Positions 45,641 through 53,504 of a DNA stretch of 64,000 nt are shown here, in pieces. The stretch's first letter is position 1. Each line of letters begins with the position of its first letter. The translations under genes and the position numbers were made by a program. The DNA lies in the NCBI RefSeq assembly GCF_900101765.1, contig NZ_LT627735.1, forward strand, positions 1,488,001 to 1,552,000, written 5' to 3'. The notes beneath the pieces are model-generated. The model had not been told where the DNA came from. It saw only the letters and a list, made by a program, of their open reading frames with translations, and did not search any database. The DNA is from Nonlabens sp. Hel1_33_55. GTDB taxonomy: Bacteria; Bacteroidota; Bacteroidia; Flavobacteriales; Flavobacteriaceae.

Positions 45641-46267
45641 CTAGTTGCCAAATAGGTTATCCACATCTGGTGCGTTTTGTGCACCTTCATCTGCTTTGAA
45701 ATATGGAGATTCATCAAAACCTAGGATGGAAGCAAATACGGATCCTGGGAATTTCTTTATCTGTAGATTGTAAACGCGTACGTTCTCGTTGTAGCGATTG
45801 CGTTCTACATTGATGCGATTTTCTGTACGTTCCAGTTCGTTGATGAGTTCCTTGAAGTTCTCGTTTGCTTTCAAATCTGGATAATTCTCATAAGTTGCAA
45901 GTAATCTGCCCAGACCGCTGGAAACTGCTCCTTGTGCCTCGCTAAACGCTTGAATATTTTCGGCAGTTAAGTTAGATGCATCAACATTGATGGAAGTCGC
46001 TTTTGCTCTTGCCTCGATAACGCCTGTAAGCGTTTCCTGCTCAAATTCTGCATACTGCTTTGCGGTGGCGACGATGTTAGGAATAAGATCAGATCTGCGT
46101 TGATAGCTACTTTCTACATTTGCCCATTGGGATTGAACGCTTTCGCTTTTTGCTACCGCACTGTTGTTCCATGAGATTCCCCATATAACTGCTATCACAA
46201 TGATTGCTAGTGCTCCTATGCCTGCAAGTGCACCACATCCTAATCCTGCTATTTTACCGTTTGTCAT
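45641..46267 (-). CDS. lemA: LemA family protein
   Basis: 208 aa. The N-terminal helix (ALAGIGALAIIVIAVIWGI) anchors the protein, and the LemA pattern continues with SQWANVESSYQRRSDLIPNI, FSEAQGAVSSGLGRLLATYENYPDLKA and RNRYNENVRVYN. LemA has a coiled-coil, TPR-like fold and no known enzyme activity; it almost always lies beside TPM genes as here. First gene of the lemA-TPM-TPM operon. Confidence 0.95.
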   Translation of the reverse strand: MTNGKIAGLGCGALAGIGALAIIVIAVIWGISWNNSAVAKSESVQSQWANVESSYQRRSDLIPNIVATAKQYAEFEQETLTGVIEARAKATSINVDASNLTAENIQAFSEAQGAVSSGLGRLLATYENYPDLKANENFKELINELERTENRINVERNRYNENVRVYNLQIKKFPGSVFASILGFDESPYFKADEGAQNAPDVDNLFGN

Positions 46268-46340
46268 TTTAATACTTTTTAGATATTGATTGGTATGATT
46301 TTAAAGCGGAAAGTTACAATGATTCACAAAGAAAATGGTT

Positions 46341-47150
46341 TTAACTCATTTGCAATTGCTCTCGTAATTTCCTGAAATAGGCTGGCGATTGTAGTAACCT
46401 GCTGCCGTACCATGAGAATGGCTCGCCATCCACTATTATGATGCGTTTTTGTGGTTGGTTCGCTTTCGCGAAAGCGGAATTCATATCATCTACATCGCTA
46501 GTTGTAAACGAATATGGTTCTGAAGAAAGTAGAATAACATCAGGCTTAAGGTTGATAATATCATTGAGTTTCAATTTTGGATACCTGACCTGATCATCCA
46601 GTACATTTTTAAAACCAGCATGAGACATCATTTCATTAATAAATGTGTCCTTGCCGGCGCTCATATAGGGCTTTTTCCAAATGAGATACAGAGCGCGCAG
46701 CTTGGATGGCAGATTTGCAAGTTTCTTGAACTCTACAGCGATATCGCTGGAAAGCTTCTGTGCTATTGTTGTGGTGCCGGTTAGTTTACCCAAATGATCA
46801 ATCATTTCCAATGCATCAAAAAGTGTTGCAACATCAGAAACGTAGGTAGGACAGATGGATGAGCAAAAATCCACGATCTGTGGAGTGTTTTCTTCTTTAT
46901 TGCAAATAATCAGATCTGGTTTGAGATCTCTAACCCGTTTTTCTACGATCTTTTTAGTACCGCCTAATACTATTTTATGTTCCAATGCCTGCTGCGGATG
47001 CACACAAAATCTAGTGATCCCAACGATGTGGTTTTCCAGACCTAGATCATATAGCAATTCAGTTTGTGATGGTACTAGAGAGATGATGCGTTTGGGAATC
47101 GCTTCTAGTTCTACAGTTCTTTGGCACTGATCATTTATTGAGATACTCAC
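46341..47150 (-). CDS. Helical-backbone metal receptor / BtuF-like binding protein without a signal peptide
   Basis: 269 aa. The start MSISINDQCQRTVELEAIPK leads into the binding-protein fold: RIISLVPSQTELLYDLGL, KPDLIICNKEENTPQI, NLKPDVILLSSEPYSF and DGEPFSWYGSRLLQSP. These are BtuF-like features of periplasmic vitamin B12 or iron-complex binding proteins, yet no signal peptide or lipobox precedes the fold, so the protein may be cytoplasmic or the start may lie elsewhere. A palindrome within encodes NSAFAKANQ. It is directly preceded by a 51-codon gene in the same direction. Confidence 0.8.
   Translation of the reverse strand: MSISINDQCQRTVELEAIPKRIISLVPSQTELLYDLGLENHIVGITRFCVHPQQALEHKIVLGGTKKIVEKRVRDLKPDLIICNKEENTPQIVDFCSSICPTYVSDVATLFDALEMIDHLGKLTGTTTIAQKLSSDIAVEFKKLANLPSKLRALYLIWKKPYMSAGKDTFINEMMSHAGFKNVLDDQVRYPKLKLNDIINLKPDVILLSSEPYSFTTSDVDDMNSAFAKANQPQKRIIIVDGEPFSWYGSRLLQSPAYFRKLREQLQMS
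46461..46476. repeat. Palindrome CGCTTTCGCGAAAGCG, exact copy
   Basis: In the BtuF-like gene, read as SAFAKA; flanked by GGAATTCAT. Confidence 0.9.
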
Positions 47151-47306
47151 CTATCCCAGAGAATTTTTTGTTACCCAAGTTTTGTAGCCTATGAGCGCCA
47201 TTTGGACTTTGGAAGCTTTGGCAAGGTCAAAATCTTCATCTTTACTATAGCTGGGTAGGATTTTTTTGTTGATTTTGGCTAGCGTTTTGAAAATGGATTT
47301 TTTCAT
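47151..47306 (-). CDS. Small conserved basic protein (51 aa)
   Basis: A complete reading frame from ATG at 47306 to TAG: MKKSIFKTLAKINKKILPSY, then SKDEDFDLAKASKVQMALIG and a C-terminal YKTWVTKNSLG. Lysine-rich, amphipathic and very like small flavobacterial proteins I recall (MKKxLFKxLAKINKxxLPS), sometimes mislabelled SsrA-binding protein. The stop directly abuts the BtuF-like start. The conserved pattern and proper start and stop make it likely to be real. Confidence 0.7.
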   Translation of the reverse strand: MKKSIFKTLAKINKKILPSYSKDEDFDLAKASKVQMALIGYKTWVTKNSLG

Positions 47307-47357
47307 GGGTTCTAAAATACTTAATTCCCTTAAAGCAAACTGCTAACAAAAACAAAA

Positions 47358-47392
47358 GAGGCCGCTGAAAAAAAATTCAGCGGCCTCCTTTA
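47358..47392. terminator. Terminator
   Basis: GAGGCCGCTGAA, six A residues, TTCAGCGGCCTC, then CTTTATTT. It separates the 51-aa gene from the M56 gene and can serve both. Confidence 0.8.
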
Positions 47393-47410
47393 TTTACAAG
47401 CTATTCTACA

Positions 47411-49912
47411 TTACTTCATGTAGGATACAAATGGCTTGGCGCCTTGATCATCTATTTTGACCGTTAGACTTTTTATAGGTTTATTCATAGCATAAGTATA
47501 AGCAACTCCTTCTAAATCAAATTTTAGCTTAGTAAGCAATCCGTTAGATTTTCTAAATGTTCTTAGGTTAAAACTGAGATCATTATTTTCAAGTTCTTGT
47601 TTAAATTTCTTCATTTCTGCATCAGTAAAATTATCGATGGTAATGGAAAATGAAGTTGAGTTTAGAGCTACTGTTTTTGATTTTGAACCTTTGACTTTTG
47701 TCACTATAATGATGGCTCCGTCTTTTGCATCGATACCATAAAGTGCCGTTGCATTATCACCTTTCAACACGGTTACAGATTCAATCTTATTGGAATCAAG
47801 CGCGTCCATTTGCTCTTGCTTTGCCACAACACCATTAATGACTATGTAAGGAATCGCTCTAGGGTCTGAGTCGCTAATAAATCCTTTACCGTTAATCACG
47901 GTAACCCTATCCGTAGAATTCTTTTTCATTTCTTCTGGAGTTTTGAGGAAAATTTCAACAACACCATTTTTAGCCTTTTCTCCATATTTTGAAGTGTCAG
48001 CTTTATTCTTTAAAACATTTACGGACTTGATCTTCTGTGGATCTAAGGATTCCAACTCATCATAATCAACTGGTTGTCCATCAACTATTAGTAGAGGTTG
48101 TTTATCTTTGGAGATATTAGAAGGTGTCAACCGCTTGGTTTTCGGTGCATCATAGATTACGATATCTTCAAAACGTTTACCCAAACTATCCCTAAAAACA
48201 AATCTGTTGTTTGAATTGGAAGACATGCTATCCTTATTCATTCTTCTTATCTTGAGTCTAGAATTATTAAGAGAATTTCTAATGGAATCCATATTCATTT
48301 TACGCAATTCATATCTGGTCATTTTCAAGGATTCCCTTAGTGAATCCATATTCATCCTGTCCAATTCTATTTGCGCTCTTTTCAATTCGCCTTCTAAATT
48401 CTTCAAGTCAACATCATTCAATTGCAGTTGAAGATCTTTAAAATCTGCTCTCATGGCTTTATGAAGCGAGTCCATATTCATCTTTCTCATGCTGTACAAC
48501 GAGTTCATTAAAGAATCTGTATCATAGGTAAAGCTGTTGGCGAATGAAAGCGAGTCTGGACTATATCTAATACTGCCTTTACCATTACTTGAATAACTCA
48601 CGCTATTGTTTGACCTGCTCGAACCTTCACAATTCCCCATGTTCCATTGTTTGTAATTTCCTTCAAGAACTCCAGTGATGCAAATGGGACTAATCGGGTC
48701 ATCACCTTTGATATTTTGAGAGCCTTTGAAGCCGCGGTTGTCGTCTAGTTCTATTTTGATTCTGATGATTTTACCGTCTTTATATTTTAGATTGCTGTAG
48801 TTGAAATCTACGTTGTGTTTTGTTTTCAATTCTTTCTTGAATTTTTCTAGACTTTCCTCTGTCGTAGTGGCTACGATTTTGAATTCTATGGTTTCTCGGG
48901 ATACCGTTGTGTTTTCTTTACCGTTTCTTTCACCGTTCTTCACACTTTCATCCTGCAATGAGTTTTCTACTAGGGTTTTAATCTCATTCGACGATTCCTT
49001 TTCTGTCTTACTGTTTTCAATGGCAGACTTAATATACTCCGTTTTAGTAACCGTATTGAAACTATATAGGAATAGCACGATCACAGGAAGTATCAATGCA
49101 TACTTGTAGGCATTCCAGGTTTTGGAGGTTTCTTTTTGTAACATTTGAATTCGTTTTTTAATGAATGGAGTGAAAAAATTGTTGGCTAGTGCTGGTTGCA
49201 TGTGGCTGGCGGCGCTGGACAGTAATGTGCGCTCATAGCTTATGCCTGTGTTGTTTTCCACTTTGGCAGTAGCGTCTGCGATGAATTCTAGATTCTCGCC
49301 TATCTGTCGTTTAAGCAACCACGCCAGCGGATTGATCCAAAAAACCGCACAATATAAATGACTTAATAATAGATCCACACTATGCCATTCTCTGGCATGG
49401 ACTTGCTCGTGTTTTAGTATCAAATCATTGTCCGCATTATTCTCGTCATTTTCAGAAAAGCAGATGTAATTGAAAAAGCTGAATGGAGTCACCTTTCGCG
49501 AAAGCGATATTCTTATAAATCCATCTTCCAACCTTTGTTTTCCTGATGCGATGAGTTTCCTTAAGGACAAAAGCTCTACGATCATTTTACTTATGAAAAA
49601 AAGACAAATGGCCAGATAAAGTATTCCTAAGAGTTGGCTTGTTTCAATAAGTGGCTCTGCAGCTGGTTCTTGCGATATCATTGACATGGCAGCAGCGATT
49701 TCATCTTGTGAGTAGATGGTTTGTGGTTGTTCTACATAAACGGTTTGGGTAATTTCAATAAGCGGAAATGTGATGCTCGCGAACAACCCAAATAGAAAAA
49801 AGACCCGGTTGGCTTTGAAGAAGGTAAGTCTGCGAAGCAGTAGGTGATAGATGATGACAAAAATGCTCAGTACACCAGCACTTTTTAATAAGTAGATAAA
49901 TGCATCTTCCAT
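47411..49912 (-). CDS. M56 family (BlaR1-like) membrane metallopeptidase with TonB-plug-like C-terminal repeats
   Basis: 833 aa. The N-terminal half has four or five membrane helices and the M56 zinc site in LILKHEQVHAREWHSVDLL (HExxH-like), followed by GENLEFIADATAKVE. The C-terminal half is exported and unusual: three MNMDSL units about 20 residues apart (with a related MNKDSM after), two TonB-plug-like stretches (QPLLIVDGQPVDYDELESLD and IPYIVINGVVAKQEQ, each followed by VLKxxxxxxYGxxAKxGxxEI), and a repeated beta domain. The BlaI repressor gene is two bases upstream, the usual pairing in which M56 cuts the repressor on a signal. Signal unknown; the plug-like parts are common in Bacteroidota versions. 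Confidence 0.88.
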   Translation of the reverse strand: MEDAFIYLLKSAGVLSIFVIIYHLLLRRLTFFKANRVFFLFGLFASITFPLIEITQTVYVEQPQTIYSQDEIAAAMSMISQEPAAEPLIETSQLLGILYLAICLFFISKMIVELLSLRKLIASGKQRLEDGFIRISLSRKVTPFSFFNYICFSENDENNADNDLILKHEQVHAREWHSVDLLLSHLYCAVFWINPLAWLLKRQIGENLEFIADATAKVENNTGISYERTLLSSAASHMQPALANNFFTPFIKKRIQMLQKETSKTWNAYKYALILPVIVLFLYSFNTVTKTEYIKSAIENSKTEKESSNEIKTLVENSLQDESVKNGERNGKENTTVSRETIEFKIVATTTEESLEKFKKELKTKHNVDFNYSNLKYKDGKIIRIKIELDDNRGFKGSQNIKGDDPISPICITGVLEGNYKQWNMGNCEGSSRSNNSVSYSSNGKGSIRYSPDSLSFANSFTYDTDSLMNSLYSMRKMNMDSLHKAMRADFKDLQLQLNDVDLKNLEGELKRAQIELDRMNMDSLRESLKMTRYELRKMNMDSIRNSLNNSRLKIRRMNKDSMSSNSNNRFVFRDSLGKRFEDIVIYDAPKTKRLTPSNISKDKQPLLIVDGQPVDYDELESLDPQKIKSVNVLKNKADTSKYGEKAKNGVVEIFLKTPEEMKKNSTDRVTVINGKGFISDSDPRAIPYIVINGVVAKQEQMDALDSNKIESVTVLKGDNATALYGIDAKDGAIIIVTKVKGSKSKTVALNSTSFSITIDNFTDAEMKKFKQELENNDLSFNLRTFRKSNGLLTKLKFDLEGVAYTYAMNKPIKSLTVKIDDQGAKPFVSYMK
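49491..49506. repeat. Palindrome copy, 14 of 16 bases
   Basis: ACCTTTCGCGAAAGCG in the M56 gene, read as SLSRKV. Possibly a decayed copy. Confidence 0.5.
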
Positions 49913-49914
49913 GG

Positions 49915-50274
49915 CTAATCTTCTTTAGATTCAATCATTTCCAAAATCTCGCGCAGTTCCTGAGCACTTATTTTTTCCTCTTTGGCAAAAAACGAAACCA
50001 TGTTTTTATAAGAGTTATTGAAATAACTGGTCATGGCGTTATTGACATATTTGTTGCGATAACTTTCTATATCGACTACGGGAAAATACTGATGGGTTTT
50101 ACCATAAGCCTCATAACCTACAAAGCCTTTTTCCTCTAGTTTACGCACCACCGTTGAGATCGTATTATAGTGATTGGAACCTTCCAAATGAGGCACTATT
50201 TCTTTGACAAAGGCCTTCTTGAGTTGCCATAGCACCTGCATGACTTCTTCTTCCTTTTGTGTGAGTTTTTCCAT
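49915..50274 (-). CDS. BlaI/MecI/CopY family transcriptional repressor
   Basis: 119 aa, the usual size. The winged helix is seen in KLTQKEEEVMQVLWQLKKAF, VKEIVPHLEGSNHYNTISTV and VRKLEEKGFVGYEAYGKTHQ, with a C-terminal dimer helix (KISAQELREILEMIES). It represses its own operon until the M56 protease removes it. The M56 gene follows after two bases. Two inverted repeats upstream (50393-50438) are candidate operators. Confidence 0.93.
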   Translation of the reverse strand: MEKLTQKEEEVMQVLWQLKKAFVKEIVPHLEGSNHYNTISTVVRKLEEKGFVGYEAYGKTHQYFPVVDIESYRNKYVNNAMTSYFNNSYKNMVSFFAKEEKISAQELREILEMIESKED

Positions 50275-50392
50275 TTGATTTAATTAAGATGTTACCACGA
50301 TAAAACGTAGTCAGGCATTGGGTTATAATCTTCAAAATCGAGAAACGATTATTAAGGATCTCTACTTCTAGCTCTAACGCATTTCAAACATA

Positions 50393-50438
50393 TAACTATT
50401 ATTTTAGTTATCAAACTGTTTTTATAGTTATTCAACTA
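50393..50438. promoter_or_regulatory. Candidate BlaI operator dyads
   Basis: TAACTA-n6-TAGTTA at 50393-50410 and TAGTT-n4-AACTA at 50425-50438, two related inverted repeats 120-165 bases upstream of the repressor start. Distance is longer than usual for an operator. Confidence 0.35.
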
Positions 50439-50470
50439 AATTTATCGTTTCATCATTTTATTAAATAAAA

Positions 50471-50497
50471 AAAGCACGCTAGAAGCGTGCTTTAATT
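50471..50497 (-). terminator. Terminator of the coiled-coil protein gene
   Basis: GCACGC-tagaa-GCGTGC with A-rich and T-rich sides, 20 bases after the stop of the 529-aa gene. Confidence 0.75.
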
Positions 50498-50515
50498 TTA
50501 TCATTTAAATGACTT

Positions 50516-52105
50516 TTACAGCAAGTTACCTTCTAAGTCGACCAACTCTCCTGCACCGTTCTGAAGCGTTATAATGTTATTCTTGAAATTAAATTTGTAG
50601 CGCAACCCATTAATTGTGGTCGTTCCTGTTACTGCTCGACCATCAAGCTCTGTAGGCAAGACGAGTACAGTACGCTCAGTAGCATCATAAATTAAGCTAC
50701 GGTTTTTATAAACTTCATAATTATACTGCTGCGCGTTAATGAAAACATAGCCTTGATCTTTGACATCAGACTTTTTCACCTTGCGAGCCTCTTTTTCTTG
50801 AATCCTTTTAAGCTCGGCGATGGTTTGTTTCATACTAGCATCGTCATCCTGGACGGCCGCTAATTGTTGCTTTTCCTTGAAAGCCGTGCTTGCCTCTGCA
50901 CTCATCTTCTTTTTATTTGGCACCACTAGATTATTCTCTAATTCACGCTCTGCAGCATCTGCTATATTTTGTAGCGAAACTTCATCCTCAATAATCATTT
51001 CGTTTTGAGCTAGATTAGCTTCAAGATCTTTGCCCTTTAGAATCTCCAGCTGCTGTTGTGCTTCCTTAGCAACCTTCTCTTTAGCTGCTGTATCTTTCAT
51101 TTGTTGCTCTAGTTTGAGAGCTTCTGCCTTTTGAGCGGCAAGTTGCTGTTGAGCTTCCATCGAAGCAGATTCTTTATCTAATTTTTCTTGAGCGGCCTTT
51201 TCTATGGCAGCTACTTCAACTCTGGCTTGTTCATCTTTTAGGGCTTGAGCTTTTTGAGCGGCAAGTTGCTGTTGAGCTTGCATCGCAGCAGCTTCTTTAT
51301 CTAACTTTTCTTGTGCGGCCTTTTCTCTGGCGGCTACCTCAATTCTAGCTTGTTCTTCTTTTAGGGCTTGGGCTTTTTGGGCGGCAAGTTGCTGTTGAGC
51401 TTCCATCGCAGCAGCTTCTTGATCTAACTTTTCTTGAGCTGCCCTTTCTCTGGCGGCTACCTCAACTCTAGCTAGTTCCTCTTTTAGGGCTTGGGCTTTT
51501 TGGGCGGCAAGTTGCTGTTGAGCTACACGTTCTTTCTCGGCATCTTGCTTCGCTTTTTCCGCTGCAGTGATTTCTTTAGGACCACTCATATCTACTTGCG
51601 ACTTGTCAAGTGCGTCTGGATCAGTTACCGTTTCTGATTTGATACTGTAAGTTGATGTTTGAGCTGGCTTTGTTGCTATGACTTTTGGCTTATCTGCAGT
51701 AACATTTGCTGTTGCTTGATTGATGGAGTTACTTTCCATCACGCCAGCATAGACTAAATTATTAGTCGAGGTATCAATTCTTAAAACTTGACCTGATATA
51801 CCTGATGGATCACTTGCCTTAATCGTTTTAGAACCATTAGAAGATGTAAATTCCAGTTCTATAGTCGTCAATCCCATGCGACCCAGTTCGTAATCCTTAA
51901 ATGTGGTTGATATACCATAATCCTGTTTGATCATATTGATCTTTTTAAACAAAGATGTTCTATCGTCTTTTGATGTGATGGTAATCTCTTGGATTCCGTT
52001 TTGTGAAGTGGTTGTTGTGGATTGCGCTTTCGCGAAAGCGATACCCAGCAAAAACAATACAATACCCAAATAATGCGATTTCCCTACAAATGCATTCATA
52101 TTCAA
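50516..52105 (-). CDS. Secreted coiled-coil protein with 41-residue repeats (paralogue 1)
   Basis: 529 aa. The signal peptide ends LLGIAFAKAQ, where AFAKA comes from a full palindrome. An N-terminal domain (DDRTSLFKKINMIKQDYGI) and a C-terminal domain (QGYVFINAQQYNYEVYKNRS) also occur in the neighbour at 52177-53382. Between them, about 160 residues are an alanine/glutamate/lysine/glutamine-rich coiled coil made of four copies of a 41-residue unit (QQQLAAQKAQALKEE...). Such proteins may be periplasmic or surface scaffolds. I do not recognise the family. Followed by a terminator. Confidence 0.75.
   Translation of the reverse strand: MNMNAFVGKSHYLGIVLFLLGIAFAKAQSTTTTSQNGIQEITITSKDDRTSLFKKINMIKQDYGISTTFKDYELGRMGLTTIELEFTSSNGSKTIKASDPSGISGQVLRIDTSTNNLVYAGVMESNSINQATANVTADKPKVIATKPAQTSTYSIKSETVTDPDALDKSQVDMSGPKEITAAEKAKQDAEKERVAQQQLAAQKAQALKEELARVEVAARERAAQEKLDQEAAAMEAQQQLAAQKAQALKEEQARIEVAAREKAAQEKLDKEAAAMQAQQQLAAQKAQALKDEQARVEVAAIEKAAQEKLDKESASMEAQQQLAAQKAEALKLEQQMKDTAAKEKVAKEAQQQLEILKGKDLEANLAQNEMIIEDEVSLQNIADAAERELENNLVVPNKKKMSAEASTAFKEKQQLAAVQDDDASMKQTIAELKRIQEKEARKVKKSDVKDQGYVFINAQQYNYEVYKNRSLIYDATERTVLVLPTELDGRAVTGTTTINGLRYKFNFKNNIITLQNGAGELVDLEGNLL
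51060..51522. repeat. Four 123-bp tandem repeats in coding sequence
   Basis: The phrase GCGGCAAGTTGCTGTTGAGC starts at 51135, 51258, 51381 and 51504, exactly 123 bases apart. It encodes the 41-residue coiled-coil unit; copies differ by point changes, so the array is not brand new. Confidence 0.95.
52025..52040. repeat. Palindrome CGCTTTCGCGAAAGCG, exact copy
   Basis: Encodes AFAKAQ at the signal-peptidase site of the 529-aa secreted protein. Confidence 0.9.
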
Positions 52106-52176
52106 TAAGTTTAGCAGTCAAAAATAGTCATTATTCTAGAAGAGCAACAGCCTGACTCATAGAATAATGTGTGTTC

Positions 52177-53382
52177 CTAATATTTATTTAGGGTCGCTAA
52201 CGGCGCGCCATCTTGATTGACCAGATCGCCATTAGCATTCTTGATGGAGAGCACATCGCCAGAAAAGCTGTAGTCAAAAGTGTCTCCATTAATATTGAGC
52301 GTCCCAACCATAGGTGATGTGTTTAGTTCTTTATTGATGGTAAATAAAAAATTACCTTGATTCCCGTAGACAATCGTGTAACCTTCATAAACCTTATAAA
52401 GGCATTGCTCCATGGCAAATAATAAATAGCCCTGAGATTTGAAGTCATGGCCGTCATTTTCTCCCAGCATCGCTTTGCGGTAGGCTTTCAGACTTTCTGC
52501 GGTTTCTGATTTAAGACCTTGTTCTTCTATAATTTGCTGTTGCTTTTTAATCAGTTCATCGTTGATAATTTGTTGCGCGAGAGTTTCCTGAAGCAATCGC
52601 TGCTGACTATCCAGCTTTTCCTGCAATCTCAGCTGTTGATCTTGAAGGCTGTCTCTTTTTGCTCGCTCTCTTTTATTATTATAGGCGAGACTTTGGCGCT
52701 CTCGCGTGGAGCGGTTTACTTCGATCTGCAGTTTGCGTAGTTCTGCTTTGCGCAGTGCCTTTTCCCTTTTTATAGAATCTGTGTCGATAATCAAATCATT
52801 TTTGATTCCAGCCAGTTGATCATTTTGTAGTTCCTTTCTCTCTAGATCCTGTTGTTGATTTAGAGAAAGTCGTTCTTCTTTTGCAGCAACTGCGCCGGCT
52901 TTCAGGCTGTCTAGTTGCTCTTGGCGGGTTTTGGTTTTGTCAGCTGCTTTGACAACCTCCTGCGACGTGACGACATCCTGCCGTAACACTGGCGAGCGAG
53001 GTGTTATTATCTCCTTATCATCGCAGCTCTTGATATAATTTACAGCGCCATCTATCAAATTAATACATACTGATTTGATGCCTTGTTCTTTAACCGCATT
53101 GAACTCCATCCATTCACCATTCTCAGGCCTGAGTGCGATACCCAATTCCTTGACCTGATTCTCGCGGCGACTATAGGCTATTAATTTTACCTCAACTTGA
53201 TGATCTGCTCGTATATCGTTAATAGTTTTGAAGAGTTGTTCCCTGCTGTCATTTTTTGTGAATGTATAGGAAGTATTAATGATGCTGGCAGAGTCTGTTT
53301 GTGAGTTCGCTTTCACGAAAGCGAATACCATAAAAACAACTAAACAAATTTTAGTCGTTTGGCTAGTTCCAAACAGTTTCAT
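52177..53382 (-). CDS. Secreted coiled-coil protein (paralogue 2)
   Basis: 401 aa. The signal peptide ends FAFVKANSQ, a changed form of AFAKA. The N-terminal NDSREQLFKTINDIRADHQV and the C-terminal QGYLLFAMEQCLYKVYEGYT pair with domains of the 529-aa protein downstream, so the two are paralogues, but the middle coiled coil (QEQLDSLKAGAVAAKEERLS and RERQSLAYNNKRERAKRDSL) is different and not repeated. Two genes 71 bases apart in the same direction; duplicated locally. Confidence 0.75.
   Translation of the reverse strand: MKLFGTSQTTKICLVVFMVFAFVKANSQTDSASIINTSYTFTKNDSREQLFKTINDIRADHQVEVKLIAYSRRENQVKELGIALRPENGEWMEFNAVKEQGIKSVCINLIDGAVNYIKSCDDKEIITPRSPVLRQDVVTSQEVVKAADKTKTRQEQLDSLKAGAVAAKEERLSLNQQQDLERKELQNDQLAGIKNDLIIDTDSIKREKALRKAELRKLQIEVNRSTRERQSLAYNNKRERAKRDSLQDQQLRLQEKLDSQQRLLQETLAQQIINDELIKKQQQIIEEQGLKSETAESLKAYRKAMLGENDGHDFKSQGYLLFAMEQCLYKVYEGYTIVYGNQGNFLFTINKELNTSPMVGTLNINGDTFDYSFSGDVLSIKNANGDLVNQDGAPLATLNKY
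53308..53323. repeat. Palindrome copy, 15 of 16 bases
   Basis: CGCTTTCACGAAAGCG at the signal-peptide end of paralogue 2, read as AFVKA. Confidence 0.75.
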
Positions 53383-53455
53383 TTCAAGTGGTTTAAGTAG
53401 TTCAATGATACAAAAATACCCACTTAACTAAAACATTTGTTTATTCAAGGGACAG

Positions 53456-53485
53456 TTGTCAATCCTCTGAAAGGTTTTAACTTTG
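53456..53485 (+). promoter_or_regulatory. Promoter of thrS
   Basis: TTG (53456-53458), 19 bases, TAACTTTG (53478-53485): an exact TTG-n19-TAnnTTTG match, 20 bases before the ATG. Confidence 0.7.
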
Positions 53486-53504
53486 CCGCTCATATTTTGT
53501 AGTT

